A stretch of 12,477 bases of DNA, from NCBI GenBank assembly GCA_002327945.1, contig DCVY01000138.1:1-12477 (forward strand). Reading direction: 5' to 3'. The notes under the pieces are model-generated. The model was not told the origin of the DNA and made no database searches. It saw nothing but the letters and a program-made list of their open reading frames with translations. The DNA is from Acidovorax delafieldii. Lineage in GTDB: Bacteria; Pseudomonadota; Gammaproteobacteria; Burkholderiales; Burkholderiaceae_C. Shown piece after piece: positions 1 to 8,792 of this stretch. Each line of letters opens with the position of its first letter. Within the stretch, counting starts at the first letter, position 1. Both the position numbers and the translations under genes were made by a program.

Positions 1-764
1 GGCAACCCCTCGTTGAGCGCCACATGCTCGGCGATATTCACTGCGAACGCCGTCTTACCCATGGAGGGGCGCGCCGCCAGCACCACCATGTCGCCCGCTT
101 GCAGGCCCGAAGTCATGCGGTCGAGATCGATGAAGCCCGTGGGCACGCCGGTAATGTCGTTGGGGTTATCGGCCATCTCCTGCACGCGGTCGAGCAGATC
201 GACCACCAGGGTGTCCATGGCCTGAAAGCCCTGCTTCATGCGCGAGCCTTCTTCACCAATGTTGAAGATTTTTTGCTCCGCCTCGTCGAGAATTTTGTCC
301 ACCGGCCGCCCCTGGGGGTTGAAGGCATTGGTGGCGATTTCGTCGCTGGCCGTGACCAGCTTGCGCAGGATGGCCCGCTCGCGCACGATCTCGGCGTAGC
401 GGCGAATGTTGCTGGCGCTGGGCACATATTGCGCCAGGTTGTTCAGATACCCCAGACCACCGATTTCCTCGGCCTTGCCCAGGCCCTGGAGCTGCTCATG
501 CACCGTGATCACATCGGCAGGCTTGCTGCCATTGATCAGGCCACCAATGGCGGCATAGATCAGCTTGTGCTCATAGCGATAGAAGTCGCCATCCTTGAGC
601 AGATCGCCCACGCGATCCCAGGCGTTGTTATCGAGCAGCAACCCCCCGAGTACGCTCGACTCCGCCTCGATCGAGTGCGGGGGCACGCGCAACTGGGCAA
701 TCTCGCGGTCCGGCATGGACGGAGCGAAACCGTGGTCTTCGAGCGGGGGGAAAACAGCGGACAT
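1..764 (-). CDS. dnaB: Replicative DNA helicase DnaB, 5' part (cut by left edge)
   Basis: DnaB is the hexameric 5'-3' helicase that unwinds DNA ahead of the replisome. 254 codons are visible, starting at ATG 764 with an AAGGAA ribosome site just upstream. The frame is open to the window edge. The N-terminal helical domain (about residues 28-170, with the typical RVPPHSIEAE start) binds primase and helps load the ring. The linker follows, then the start of the RecA-like ATPase domain (TGVPTGFIDLDRMTSGL, about 206-221), with the Walker A motif ARPSMGKT at about residues 231-238. Walker B and the rest of the motor lie outside the window. It follows the ribosomal operon on the same strand but is separated from it by a terminator, so it probably has its own promoter, near a perfect DnaA box at 828-836. 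Identity is very secure. Confidence 0.97.
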   Translation of the reverse strand, partial: MSAVFPPLEDHGFAPSMPDREIAQLRVPPHSIEAESSVLGGLLLDNNAWDRVGDLLKDGDFYRYEHKLIYAAIGGLINGSKPADVITVHEQLQGLGKAEEIGGLGYLNNLAQYVPSASNIRRYAEIVRERAILRKLVTASDEIATNAFNPQGRPVDKILDEAEQKIFNIGEEGSRMKQGFQAMDTLVVDLLDRVQEMADNPNDITGVPTGFIDLDRMTSGLQAGDMVVLAARPSMGKTAFAVNIAEHVALNEGL

Positions 765-827
765 GAGGTTCCTTGGGGCAAGCTTTCAATGCTAGCGCAG
801 AGCAGCCTGACGGGATGGGGACAAGCC

Positions 828-836
828 TGTGGATAA
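828..836 (-). promoter_or_regulatory. Perfect DnaA box upstream of dnaB
   Basis: Read on the minus strand the nine bases are TTATCCACA, the consensus high-affinity DnaA box. It lies 64 bases upstream of the dnaB start codon, where a promoter would be expected. I see no clear sigma70 hexamers nearby. Binding by DnaA, and any control of dnaB by it, is inferred from the motif alone. Confidence 0.5.
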
Positions 837-841
837 CCAGG

Positions 842-861
842 GGGCAGCTTGTGGGCTGCCC
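842..861. repeat. Small hairpin between rplI terminator and dnaB
   Basis: GGGCAGC (842-848) and GCTGCCC (855-861) form a perfect 7-bp inverted repeat around a 6-base loop. It has no T-run on either strand, so it is not a standard terminator. It could be part of the dnaB leader or an operator; the role is unknown. Confidence 0.4.
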
Positions 862-871
862 TGTATGGGCG

Positions 872-909
872 CACCGCAAAAAACAAAAGCCGCCCGAAGG
901 CGGCTTTTG
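872..909 (-). terminator. Rho-independent terminator after rplI
   Basis: CAAAAGCCGCC (884-894) and GGCGGCTTTTG (899-909) pair perfectly over 11 bp. On the minus strand the loop is UUCG closed by C-G, an exceptionally stable tetraloop, and the stem is followed by a T-rich run (bases 880-872 in transcript order). It lies about 20 bases past the rplI stop and should end the rpsF-priB-rpsR-rplI transcript before dnaB. Confidence 0.9.
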
Positions 910-929
910 CGGTAAGTCACGAATGACGA

Positions 930-1382
930 TCAGGCGGTTTCCCCGTAGACCGACACATTGACTTCCACGACCACGTCGGTGTGCAGCGCCACGCTCACCG
1001 AGGTGTCGCTCACAACCTTGATGGGGCCGTTGGGCAGGCGGATCTGGGCCTTGGCGACCTGGTAGCCTTGCTTGTTCAGCTCTTCGGCGATGTCATGGTT
1101 GGTCACGGAACCAAACAGACGGCCGTCCACGCCAGCCTTTTGCGTCAGCTTGACGGTCGTTCCGGCCAGCTTCTCGCCTTGGGCCTGGGCTTCTGCCAGC
1201 TTGGCGGCAGCAGCCTTTTCGAGTTCGGCGCGCTTGGCTTCAAACTCGGCCTTGGCCGATTCGGTGGCGCGGCGTGCGCGGCCCGAGGGAATCAGGAAAT
1301 TGCGGGCATAGCCGTCTTTCACCTTGACGATTTCGCCGAGGTTGCCGAGGTTCACAACCTTGTCGAGCAGAATGATTTGCAT
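930..1382 (-). CDS. rplI: 50S ribosomal protein L9
   Basis: L9 binds 23S rRNA near the L1 stalk base and is linked to translational fidelity. The 150-residue length matches the family (E. coli 149). The N-terminal domain has the typical [21 protein letters not shown] start and the GYARNFLIP segment. A long Ala/Glu/Lys-rich connecting helix follows (about residues 40-75), then the C-terminal rRNA-binding domain with [11 protein letters not shown] 1382 is preceded by AAGGAG, whose first bases overlap the TAA stop of rpsR, so the two genes are tightly coupled. It is the last gene of the rpsF operon before the 872-909 terminator. Confidence 0.98.
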   Translation of the reverse strand: MQIILLDKVVNLGNLGEIVKVKDGYARNFLIPSGRARRATESAKAEFEAKRAELEKAAAAKLAEAQAQGEKLAGTTVKLTQKAGVDGRLFGSVTNHDIAEELNKQGYQVAKAQIRLPNGPIKVVSDTSVSVALHTDVVVEVNVSVYGETA

Positions 1383-1394
1383 GGGTTGTGCTCC

Positions 1395-1676
1395 TTAAAT
1401 CTTGTGCTGGTCGCTGTAAGGCACCAGGGCCAGGAAGCGGGCGCGCTTGATGGCGGTGTTCAGCTGACGCTGGAAGATGGCGCGCGTACCGGTCAGGCGT
1501 GCGGGGATGATCTTGCCGTTTTCGGCGATGAAATCGCGCAGCGTGTCGACATCCTTGTAGTCGATTTCTTCAACGCCCGTCACCGTGAAGCGGCAAAAGC
1601 GCTTGCGCTTGAACAGCAGGGACTGGGTGTTGCGCTTGGGGCGCTTGTCTTTGTTGAACTTCTTGAACGTGGCCAT
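1395..1676 (-). CDS. rpsR: 30S ribosomal protein S18
   Basis: S18 binds the 30S platform together with S6, which is encoded upstream in the same operon. The product has 93 residues, longer than E. coli S18 (75), as is common in related beta-proteobacteria. The core signature is clear: KRKRFCRFT, then [23 protein letters not shown] and [20 protein letters not shown] basic N-terminal extension ([18 protein letters not shown]) precedes it. The gene follows priB with a gap of about 17 bases, and its stop codon overlaps the rplI ribosome-binding site. Confidence 0.98.
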   Translation of the reverse strand: MATFKKFNKDKRPKRNTQSLLFKRKRFCRFTVTGVEEIDYKDVDTLRDFIAENGKIIPARLTGTRAIFQRQLNTAIKRARFLALVPYSDQHKI

Positions 1677-1693
1677 TGCGGACCCTTTGAAAA

Positions 1694-1984
1694 TTAATTT
1701 TGTTGAATATCCTGGATATGGAGCACTGCGTTCTTGCCGTTGCGCGGTGTGGCCAGAAATCCACTGAATGTCCAGAGACTTCCGATGTTCTGCCTTGCCA
1801 GACGCTCGGCCATTGCACCAAAGGCAACGGCTTTCATGGCAGCCTTGACGTCCCGGGGCTGGCCTGCTTCTGACTGGCTTGACTCGTGTTCAAGGCGCAA
1901 GGCAATGGCAGGCAATCCGGCGGGTGTGTAGCGCAAGGCTTCTGCCTCGGCGATACAGGCGGTCAAGACAACGCGGTTTTCCAC
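1694..1984 (-). CDS. priB: Primosomal replication protein N (PriB), GTG start
   Basis: PriB is a small single-stranded-DNA-binding OB-fold protein that stabilises PriA at stalled forks during DnaB reloading. The 96-residue product starts [15 protein letters not shown] and carries the LEHES motif and a C-terminal VLHIQDI strand, in line with E. coli PriB, though overall similarity is modest, as is usual for PriB. The start is GTG at 1984. The only purine-rich stretch (GGGA) abuts the start codon, so a normally spaced Shine-Dalgarno is missing and translation probably depends on coupling to rpsF, whose stop lies 19 bases upstream. Its place between rpsF and rpsR is the classic operon position and supports the call. 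Confidence 0.93.
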   Translation of the reverse strand: MENRVVLTACIAEAEALRYTPAGLPAIALRLEHESSQSEAGQPRDVKAAMKAVAFGAMAERLARQNIGSLWTFSGFLATPRNGKNAVLHIQDIQQN

Positions 1985-2003
1985 TCCCGTGAGGTCTGGA
2001 AGC

Positions 2004-2381
2004 TCAGCGCTCGCCAGCAGCGGCGTATTCCGCCTGGCTGACCTTGCGGGCTTCTTCGCGCTCGACGGTCTTCATCATCGAAGAGGGGCCGGTGTCGGCC
2101 TTCTTCTTTTGAACCGTCAGGTGGCGCAGCACGGCGTCGTTGAACTTGAAGGCATGCTCCAGCTCAGCCATCACAGCCTGGTCGGCTTCGATGTTCACGC
2201 ACAGGTAGTGGGCCTTGGCCAGCTTGTTGATCAGGTACGCCAGTTGACGACGGCCCCAGTCTTCCACGCGGTGCACCTTGCCACCGCCAGCGGTGATCAT
2301 GCCCTTGTAGCGCTCCAGCATGGCTGGAACTTGTTCGCTTTGATCCGGATGGATCAACAAAATGATTTCGTAATGACGCAT
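2004..2381 (-). CDS. rpsF: 30S ribosomal protein S6
   Basis: S6 forms a heterodimer with S18 on the 30S platform. The product has 125 residues, begins [17 protein letters not shown] and shows the conserved [19 protein letters not shown] segment and [10 protein letters not shown] strand. The C-terminal tail is the variable part of the family. ATG 2381 has an AGGAG ribosome site five bases upstream. It is the first gene of the rpsF-priB-rpsR-rplI operon, driven by the strong promoter at 2447-2475. Confidence 0.98.
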   Translation of the reverse strand: MRHYEIILLIHPDQSEQVPAMLERYKGMITAGGGKVHRVEDWGRRQLAYLINKLAKAHYLCVNIEADQAVMAELEHAFKFNDAVLRHLTVQKKKADTGPSSMMKTVEREEARKVSQAEYAAAGER

Positions 2382-2446
2382 GCATACTCCTTTTGGGTAA
2401 GACCACCCACTGCGTCGAGAAGTGGTGTGGCAAGGGAAAGCCTGCG

Positions 2447-2475
2447 ATTATAACCCGACCTCCAGCACCTGTACA
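2447..2475 (-). promoter_or_regulatory. Sigma70-type promoter of the rpsF operon
   Basis: Reading on the minus strand there is a perfect -10 TATAAT (2452-2447). Exactly 17 bases upstream lies a -35 of TGTACA (2475-2470), a 4/6 match to TTGACA. Transcription would start about 60 bases before rpsF. The 306-base gap 2382-2687 holds this promoter, the divergent grpE promoter and a short inverted repeat, and no gene that I can support. Confidence 0.8.
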
Positions 2476-2568
2476 CTCTGACCAGCTCACTCCCACACGG
2501 ATGCGCGCAAAGACGCCGTACCGGCCCGTGCGCCCCCTTGCAAAACTGGGGATTGGGCCGACATGTCA

Positions 2569-2585
2569 CACAACAATGCGTTGTG
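2569..2585. repeat. Short inverted repeat in the rpsF/grpE divergent region
   Basis: CACAAC (2569-2574) and GTTGTG (2580-2585) form a perfect 6-bp dyad with a 5-base centre. It sits between the two divergent promoters and could be an operator, but arms this short may be chance. I see no CIRCE (HrcA) element in this region. Confidence 0.3.
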
Positions 2586-2622
2586 CACGTGAGGGGTCAA
2601 AAGACATACCCCCGGTACAGAC

Positions 2623-2650
2623 CTTGATTTGTGGCAACACGCCCCCAACT
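2623..2650 (+). promoter_or_regulatory. Sigma32-like heat-shock promoter of grpE
   Basis: CTTGATT (2623-2629) followed after 13 bases by CCCCAACT (2643-2650) closely fits the sigma32 consensus (CTTGAAA, 13-14 bases, CCCCATNT). The spacing is ideal and the CCCCA core exact. The predicted start is about 30 bases before the grpE ATG. A chaperone gene is the expected target of sigma32. Confidence 0.7.
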
Positions 2651-2687
2651 ACCGCGCGTACTGATTTATTCACCTCCAGACCAAGAC

Positions 2688-3239
2688 ATGTCAGATCACA
2701 GCCAAACCACTGCCCCCCAGACCGCCCCCGCCCCTGAAGAAGTAGAAGCCGCCATGGCTGCCCGCGCCTCCGACGAGTTGGCGCGCTTGCAGGGCGAGCT
2801 GGCCGAGCTCAAGGCCAAAAGCGCCGATCTGGCCGATCAGTTCCTGCGCGCCAAGGCCGAGGCCGAGAATGCCCGCCGCCGCGCCGAAGACGAAGTCTCC
2901 AAGGCCCGCAAATTCGGCATCGAGAGCTTTGCCGAAAGCCTGCTGCCCGTGGCGGACAGCCTGGACGCAGCGCTGGCCATCAAGGAAGCCACCCCACAAC
3001 AGCTGCGGGAAGGCGTCAATGCCACGCTGCGCCAACTGGTTTCGGCCCTGGAGCGCAACAAGGTGCTGGCCATCAACCCGGCCGCCGGCGACAAATTCGA
3101 CCCGCACCAGCACCAGGCCATCAGCGTGGTGCCCGCCGAGCAAGAGGCCAATACCGTGGTGACCGTGCTGCAAAAAGGCTATGTGATCGCCGAGCGCGTG
3201 CTGCGCCCCGCCCTGGTCACCGTGGCCGCCCCCAAATAA
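2688..3239 (+). CDS. grpE: Nucleotide exchange factor GrpE
   Basis: GrpE drives ADP release from DnaK and works as a dimer. The product has 183 residues from ATG 2688. An acidic, disordered N-terminus is followed by a long coiled-coil helix (about residues 28-80, with [19 protein letters not shown]), the [16 protein letters not shown] four-helix-bundle region, and the C-terminal beta domain ending [17 protein letters not shown]. The start is chosen for family fit, because the Shine-Dalgarno is weak. An in-frame ATG at 2631 lies inside the -10/-35 region and is rejected. It lies 80 bases before dnaK and is probably expressed from the 2623-2650 promoter. Confidence 0.97.
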   Translation: MSDHSQTTAPQTAPAPEEVEAAMAARASDELARLQGELAELKAKSADLADQFLRAKAEAENARRRAEDEVSKARKFGIESFAESLLPVADSLDAALAIKEATPQQLREGVNATLRQLVSALERNKVLAINPAAGDKFDPHQHQAISVVPAEQEANTVVTVLQKGYVIAERVLRPALVTVAAPK

Positions 3240-3252
3240 TTTCAGTGCACAG

Positions 3253-3280
3253 CTTGAACCCCTTCAAGTTATCCACAAGT
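3253..3280 (+). promoter_or_regulatory. Second sigma32-like promoter, upstream of dnaK
   Basis: CTTGAAC (3253-3259, 6/7 to CTTGAAA) is followed after 13 bases by CCACAAGT (3273-3280), which keeps five of the seven defined positions of CCCCATNT. It lies about 40 bases before the dnaK start. The -35 is also the left half of a CTTGAA/TTCAAG dyad. The -10 overlaps a perfect DnaA box. Confidence 0.5.
3269..3277 (+). promoter_or_regulatory. Perfect DnaA box upstream of dnaK
   Basis: TTATCCACA on the plus strand equals the DnaA consensus. It overlaps the -10 of the sigma32-like dnaK promoter and starts 51 bases before the dnaK ATG. If occupied, DnaA would be expected to affect that promoter. Function is inferred only from the motif. 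Confidence 0.45.
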
Positions 3281-3319
3281 TACTAGTCATCCAACCATTC
3301 AAACATCGCGGAGAAGAAC

Positions 3320-5257
<1,938 letters not shown>

Positions 5258-5360
5258 ACAAGCCCCCATTGACCCCAGCCGCCGCGCGGGGCCCGAAGGA
5301 CCTTCCAACAGGTTCCAAGGCCTGCGCGGCGTTCCTGTTCCAACCAGGCGCAGAAAGACC

Positions 5361-6506
5361 ATGTCCAAAAGAGACTATTACGAAATCCTGGGTGTTCCCA
5401 AGAACGCCTCGGAAGAAGACATCAAGAAGGCCTATCGCAAGCTGGCGATGAAGCACCACCCTGACCGCAACCAGGGAGATACGGCCAAGGGTGCCGAAGA
5501 TAAGTTCAAAGAGGCCAAAGAGGCCTACGAGATGCTTTCGAATGCCCAAAAGCGCGCAGCTTACGATCAGTACGGCCACGCGGGCGTGGACCCGAACATG
5601 CGCGGCCCCGGCGGCCCCGGTGCGGAAGGGTTTGGTGGTTTTGCCGAGGCCTTTGGCGACATTTTTGGTGACATGTTCGGCCAGCAGGGTGGGCGTGGTC
5701 GTGGTGCCGGGGGCCGTCAGGTGTACCGCGGCAGCGACCTGAGCTACGCCATGGAAATCACCCTCGAAGAAGCCGCCCGCGGCAAGGATGCGCAAATCCG
5801 CATCCCTTCATGGGAAAGCTGCGACACCTGCCATGGCAGCGGCGCCAAGCCTGGCACCAGCGCCAAGACCTGCACGACCTGCAGCGGCAGCGGCACGGTG
5901 CAGATGCGCCAGGGTTTCTTCAGCGTGCAGCAGACCTGCCCGCATTGCCGTGGCACGGGCAAAATCATTCCAGAGCCCTGCACCACCTGCCACGGCCAAG
6001 GCAAGCTCAAGAAGCAAAAGACGCTGGAAGTGAAGATTCCTGCGGGCATCGACGACGGCATGCGCATCCGCAGCACGGGCAACGGCGAGCCCGGCACCAA
6101 TGGCGGCCCCCCGGGCGACCTGTACATCGAGATCCGCCTGAAAAAGCACGACATTTTCGAGCGCGACGGCGACGACCTGCACTGCCAGGTGCCCGTAAGC
6201 TTCATCACGGCCGCCCTGGGTGGCGAGATCGAAGTGCCCACACTGGCGGGCAAGGCAGCCATCGACATCCCCGAAGGCACGCAGGCCGGCAAGCAGTTTC
6301 GTCTGCGCGGCAAGGGCATCAAGGGCGTGCGCGCCAGCTACCCCGGCGACCTGTACTGCCACATCGCTGTGGAAACGCCGGTCAAGCTCACCGAGCACCA
6401 GCGCAAGCTACTGCGCGAACTGGAAGAATCGCTCAAAAAGGGCGGCGGTCGCCACTCGCCCAGCGGCGAAAGCTGGACCGACCGGCTGAAGAACTTCTTC
6501 AGTTGA
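5361..6506 (+). CDS. dnaJ: Hsp40 co-chaperone DnaJ
   Basis: DnaJ delivers substrates to DnaK and stimulates its ATPase. The 381-residue product has the full class A layout. The J domain covers residues 1-70, with the HPD triad at 33-35. The Gly/Phe-rich region is about 79-120. Four zinc-binding CxxCxGxG repeats begin at residue 154 ([32 protein letters not shown]). The C-terminal beta-sandwich substrate domain ends at TDRLKNFFS. The gene is 103 bases after dnaK. That gap has two similar TTCCAAC-containing stretches but no clear promoter, so co-transcription with dnaK is likely. The transcript ends at the 6545-6578 hairpin. Confidence 0.98.
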   Translation: MSKRDYYEILGVPKNASEEDIKKAYRKLAMKHHPDRNQGDTAKGAEDKFKEAKEAYEMLSNAQKRAAYDQYGHAGVDPNMRGPGGPGAEGFGGFAEAFGDIFGDMFGQQGGRGRGAGGRQVYRGSDLSYAMEITLEEAARGKDAQIRIPSWESCDTCHGSGAKPGTSAKTCTTCSGSGTVQMRQGFFSVQQTCPHCRGTGKIIPEPCTTCHGQGKLKKQKTLEVKIPAGIDDGMRIRSTGNGEPGTNGGPPGDLYIEIRLKKHDIFERDGDDLHCQVPVSFITAALGGEIEVPTLAGKAAIDIPEGTQAGKQFRLRGKGIKGVRASYPGDLYCHIAVETPVKLTEHQRKLLRELEESLKKGGGRHSPSGESWTDRLKNFFS

Positions 6507-6544
6507 GCAGCTGGCGCAGCACAGGGCGCCACGCTGCTGTACAC

Positions 6545-6578
6545 AAGGCTGCCCCGCACCGTGCTGGGCAGCCTTTTT
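6545..6578 (+). terminator. Rho-independent terminator after dnaJ
   Basis: AAGGCTGCCC (6545-6554) pairs perfectly with GGGCAGCCTT (6566-6575), closing an 11-base loop. The stem is followed by more T residues, giving a run of five. It lies 39 bases after the dnaJ stop and should close the grpE-dnaK-dnaJ transcripts. Confidence 0.88.
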
Positions 6579-6623
6579 CTATCCTGCTGAGCCGGCCCTT
6601 TGATGTATCAACTACCGTTCAGG

Positions 6624-6655
6624 CTGAGCTTGTCGAAGCCCTTCAACAAGCTCAG
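6624..6655. repeat. REP-like palindrome (GAGCTTGTCGAAG type)
   Basis: The arms CTGAGCTTGTCGAAG (6624-6638) and CTTCAACAAGCTCAG (6641-6655) match at 14 of 15 positions around a 2-base centre. The GAGCTTGTCGAAG arm is of a type I know as a common dispersed intergenic palindrome in proteobacterial genomes. It lies between the convergent dnaJ and tsaD genes, next to a larger palindromic element. Confidence 0.7.
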
Positions 6656-6686
6656 GGCGATCGGTTCAAACTTCACCGGGCCGTTT

Positions 6687-6852
6687 CTAGTGCAGTGCTT
6701 CACGCTTGCTGGTACAAATAAAAAAGCGGGATTTTTGCTTCTGGCAAGGCCCAAACCGCAGCGATACCGGGTGGTATCGCGAGGATTCGCAACCCCGCCA
6801 GGGCCGAAAAGACGCTTTTTTATGTGCCAGATAGCGTGAAACACTGGACTAG
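6687..6852 (-). repeat. Palindromic element, copy 1 (166 bp, long terminal inverted repeats)
   Basis: The two ends (6687-6728 and 6813-6852) are inverted repeats sharing 35 positions with five mismatches and one 2-base gap, starting CTAGT and ending AAAAAAGCG on the inside. The centre is a hairpin with a perfect 8-bp stem, GCGATACC (6761-6768) and GGTATCGC (6773-6780), flanked by a further imperfect stem. In the orientation shared with the copies at 10144 and 11431 it reads on the minus strand. It begins 18 bases past the tsaD stop. On the minus strand a short AAGC/GCTT stem followed by six T (near 6740-6721) may help terminate tsaD. No gene is supported between 6507 and 6870. Confidence 0.75.
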
Positions 6853-6870
6853 GTTCAAAGCCCTGGCAAC

Positions 6871-7914
6871 TCAAGATGCCAGCGCGTCGAGTAGCCAGCG
6901 GGGCTTGACGTCAAACGCATAGTCGCAGTTGGCCGTCTGCTGTCCCGCCTGCAGCCGCATGGCCGCCGCCATGGCAATCATGGCGCCGTTGTCGGTGCAC
7001 AAATGCAGTTCGGGGTAATGCACACGCACCTTGTTCTGCGCGCAGGCGGCGTTGAGCTGGGCGCGCAAATGCCGGTTGGCGCCCACACCACCAGCCACCA
7101 CCACGCGCTGGAGGCCCGTCTGCCTGAGCGCGGCCAGGGTTTTCTTGACCAGCACCTCCACAATCGCGGCCTCGGTGCTCGCAGCCAGATCGGCTTTGCG
7201 CGCCTCCAACCCATCTCCCAGCTTTTTGGCTTGCGTGAGCACCGCGGTCTTGAGACCAGCAAACGAAAAATCGAGGTTGCCGCTGTGCAGCAGCGGGCGC
7301 GGCAGCTTGAAGGCCGTGGCGCTGCCCTGCTCTGCCAGACGCGACAGCGCCGGGCCGCCCGGGTAGCCCAGGCCCATCAGCTTGGCCGACTTGTCAAACG
7401 CCTCGCCCGCCGCATCGTCGATGGTCTCACCCAGCAGTTCGTAACGGCCCACGCCGTCCACCCGCATCAGCTGGGTGTGGCCGCCCGACACCAGCAGCGC
7501 GACAAAGGGAAACTCGGGCGGGTCGGCACTTAAAAATGGCGACAACAAATGCCCTTCAAGGTGGTGCACACCCAGCACGGGCTTGCCCAGTGCCGCACCC
7601 AGCGCGCAAGCCACACCCGCACCCACCAGCAGCGCACCCGCCAGGCCGGGCCCCCGGGTGTAGGCCACCACATCCACATCCGCAAGGCGCTGGCCCGCTT
7701 CGGCCATGACGGCCTCGGTCAGGGGCAGCACCCGCCGGATATGGTCGCGGCTGGCCAGTTCGGGTACCACGCCGCCATAGGCCTGGTGCATCTCGATCTG
7801 GCTGTGCAATGCATGCGCCAGCAAGGTGGGCACAGCCACCCCGCCCGTAGAGCGAACCAGCGCCACGCCAGTTTCATCGCACGAAGATTCAATACCCAGG
7901 ATCAGCAAGCTCAT
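6871..7914 (-). CDS. tsaD: tRNA t6A threonylcarbamoyltransferase TsaD
   Basis: TsaD transfers the threonylcarbamoyl group from threonylcarbamoyl-AMP to A37 of ANN-reading tRNAs, together with TsaB and TsaE. The product has 347 residues (E. coli 337). It starts [16 protein letters not shown] and carries [10 protein letters not shown], the metal-binding HLEGH motif at residues 118-122, [10 protein letters not shown], the [16 protein letters not shown] segment, [26 protein letters not shown] and CTDNGAMIA. The frame stays open far upstream on the minus strand, but the family N-terminus fixes the start at ATG 7914. The Shine-Dalgarno is weak. It is convergent with dnaJ and divergent from the ANTAR regulator. 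Confidence 0.98.
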   Translation of the reverse strand: MSLLILGIESSCDETGVALVRSTGGVAVPTLLAHALHSQIEMHQAYGGVVPELASRDHIRRVLPLTEAVMAEAGQRLADVDVVAYTRGPGLAGALLVGAGVACALGAALGKPVLGVHHLEGHLLSPFLSADPPEFPFVALLVSGGHTQLMRVDGVGRYELLGETIDDAAGEAFDKSAKLMGLGYPGGPALSRLAEQGSATAFKLPRPLLHSGNLDFSFAGLKTAVLTQAKKLGDGLEARKADLAASTEAAIVEVLVKKTLAALRQTGLQRVVVAGGVGANRHLRAQLNAACAQNKVRVHYPELHLCTDNGAMIAMAAAMRLQAGQQTANCDYAFDVKPRWLLDALAS

Positions 7915-8014
7915 GCCCCGAGTGTAAAACCCGGGGCCTGCGCGCCGCCAGCACCCGCTGCGCGCACCATGTCGGCGCAGCTCCATGTGGCGCAAATCTT
8001 GCATGTTGCATGGC

Positions 8015-8641
8015 ATGACCGACGCCCTGCGCATTGTGGTGGTGGCCCCCGACCTGGCCATTGCCGACCCCGATGACGAACACGCCGCTGCCCAGGCCGA
8101 GCGCTCGCGAGCGCTGCGCATTGGCCTGCTGGAAAACAACTTCAATCTCATTGCCACGCTGCCGGCCGATGTGTTTCTGGGCGAGCGGCTGGCCCAGCTG
8201 CAGCCCGACCTGATCATCGTGGACGCTGAAAGCGAGGCCCGCGACGCGCTGGAACATGTGGTGATGGCCACGCGCGACGCACGCCGCCCCATCGTCATGT
8301 TCACCAACGATGAAGACACCTCGCATGTGAAGGACGCCGTGGCTGCCGGCGTGTCTGCCTACATCGTGGCGGGCCTGGCGCCCCAGCGCATCCGCCCCAT
8401 CCTGGATGTGGCCATGGCGCGCTTTCAGCACGAGCAGGCGCTGCGTGCGCAACTGGCCGACGCCCGCACCGAGCTCAAAGACCGCAAAACCATCGACCGC
8501 GCCAAGGGCCTGCTGATGCAGCGCCAGGGTCTGAGCGAGCAGGCCGCCTACGAAAAACTGCGCAAAACCGCCATGGACAAGGGCCTGAAGCTGGCCGATG
8601 TGGCCCAGCGCATGCTGGACGTGATGGATTTGCTGGGGTGA
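8015..8641 (+). CDS. NasT-type response regulator with ANTAR RNA-binding domain
   Basis: Residues 1-135 form a receiver-like domain (LRIVVVAP at the start, PDLIIVD with a candidate acceptor Asp near residue 70, [21 protein letters not shown]). The usual Lys of the last motif is not obvious, so it may be a pseudo-receiver. A helical linker leads to an ANTAR domain (about 155-205: [26 protein letters not shown] and LADVAQRML). ANTAR proteins of the AmiR/NasT type bind paired hexaloop hairpins in leader RNAs and prevent termination. The start is uncertain: ATG 8015 best fits the family, with in-frame ATGs at 7985 and 8003, and none has a good ribosome site. No nitrate-assimilation genes are in the window. 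Confidence 0.85.
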   Translation: MTDALRIVVVAPDLAIADPDDEHAAAQAERSRALRIGLLENNFNLIATLPADVFLGERLAQLQPDLIIVDAESEARDALEHVVMATRDARRPIVMFTNDEDTSHVKDAVAAGVSAYIVAGLAPQRIRPILDVAMARFQHEQALRAQLADARTELKDRKTIDRAKGLLMQRQGLSEQAAYEKLRKTAMDKGLKLADVAQRMLDVMDLLG

Positions 8642-8674
8642 AGCACCAGGTGCGCGCCCGTGCCTGGCGCAGCC

Positions 8675-8701
8675 AAAAAAACTGCCCAAAGGCAGCGTTT
8701 T
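8675..8701 (+). terminator. Probable weak terminator after the ANTAR gene
   Basis: CTGCC (8682-8686) and GGCAG (8691-8695) form a 5-bp stem with a 4-base loop. An A-run lies before it and TTTT (8698-8701) two bases after. The A and T runs could extend the stem past a 2-base bulge. It lies about 40 bases after the stop. Confidence 0.5.
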
Positions 8702-8712
8702 AGATGGGAAAA

Positions 8713-8765
8713 TCACACGAAAGCCCGGCCCAGGGCCAACGTGTGAAGCAGACGTCCCTGCTTCA
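8713..8765 (+). promoter_or_regulatory. Two overlapping hairpins in the leader of the LEA-like gene
   Basis: TCACACG (8713-8719) pairs with CGTGTGA (8740-8746), enclosing a GGCCC/GGGCC dyad. TGAAGCAG (8744-8751) pairs perfectly with CTGCTTCA (8758-8765). The two stems share three bases (8744-8746), so both cannot form in full at once. They lie 16-80 bases upstream of the AAGGAG ribosome site. The region may be an operator or an RNA switch; no promoter hexamers were clear. Confidence 0.4.
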
Positions 8766-8792
8766 TTGCTTCATGACTCGAAGGAGAAAATG

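Noticed and set aside
24..836. 270-codon open frame on the plus strand opposite dnaB
   Set aside because: It is the antisense shadow of dnaB, with no ribosome site or family motif.
981..1697. 238-codon plus-strand frame opposite rplI and rpsR
   Set aside because: Its product is His/Leu/Gly-rich, typical of reading the opposite strand of GC-rich genes. Both ribosomal genes beneath it are certain.
2537..2568. Another sigma32-like promoter (CTTGCAA near 2538)
   Set aside because: The -35 is fair but the -10 (CCGACAT region) lacks the CCCC core. The site at 2623-2650 is better in sequence, spacing and distance.
7915..8319. Upstream extension of the tsaD frame (start at 8319)
   Set aside because: The TsaD N-terminus is fixed by homology at 7914. 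The extension is low-complexity Ser/Arg-rich sequence overlapping the ANTAR gene.
7889..8716. 275-codon minus-strand frame opposite the ANTAR gene
   Set aside because: His/Gly/Val-rich shadow translation with no motif; the plus-strand ANTAR domain is clear.
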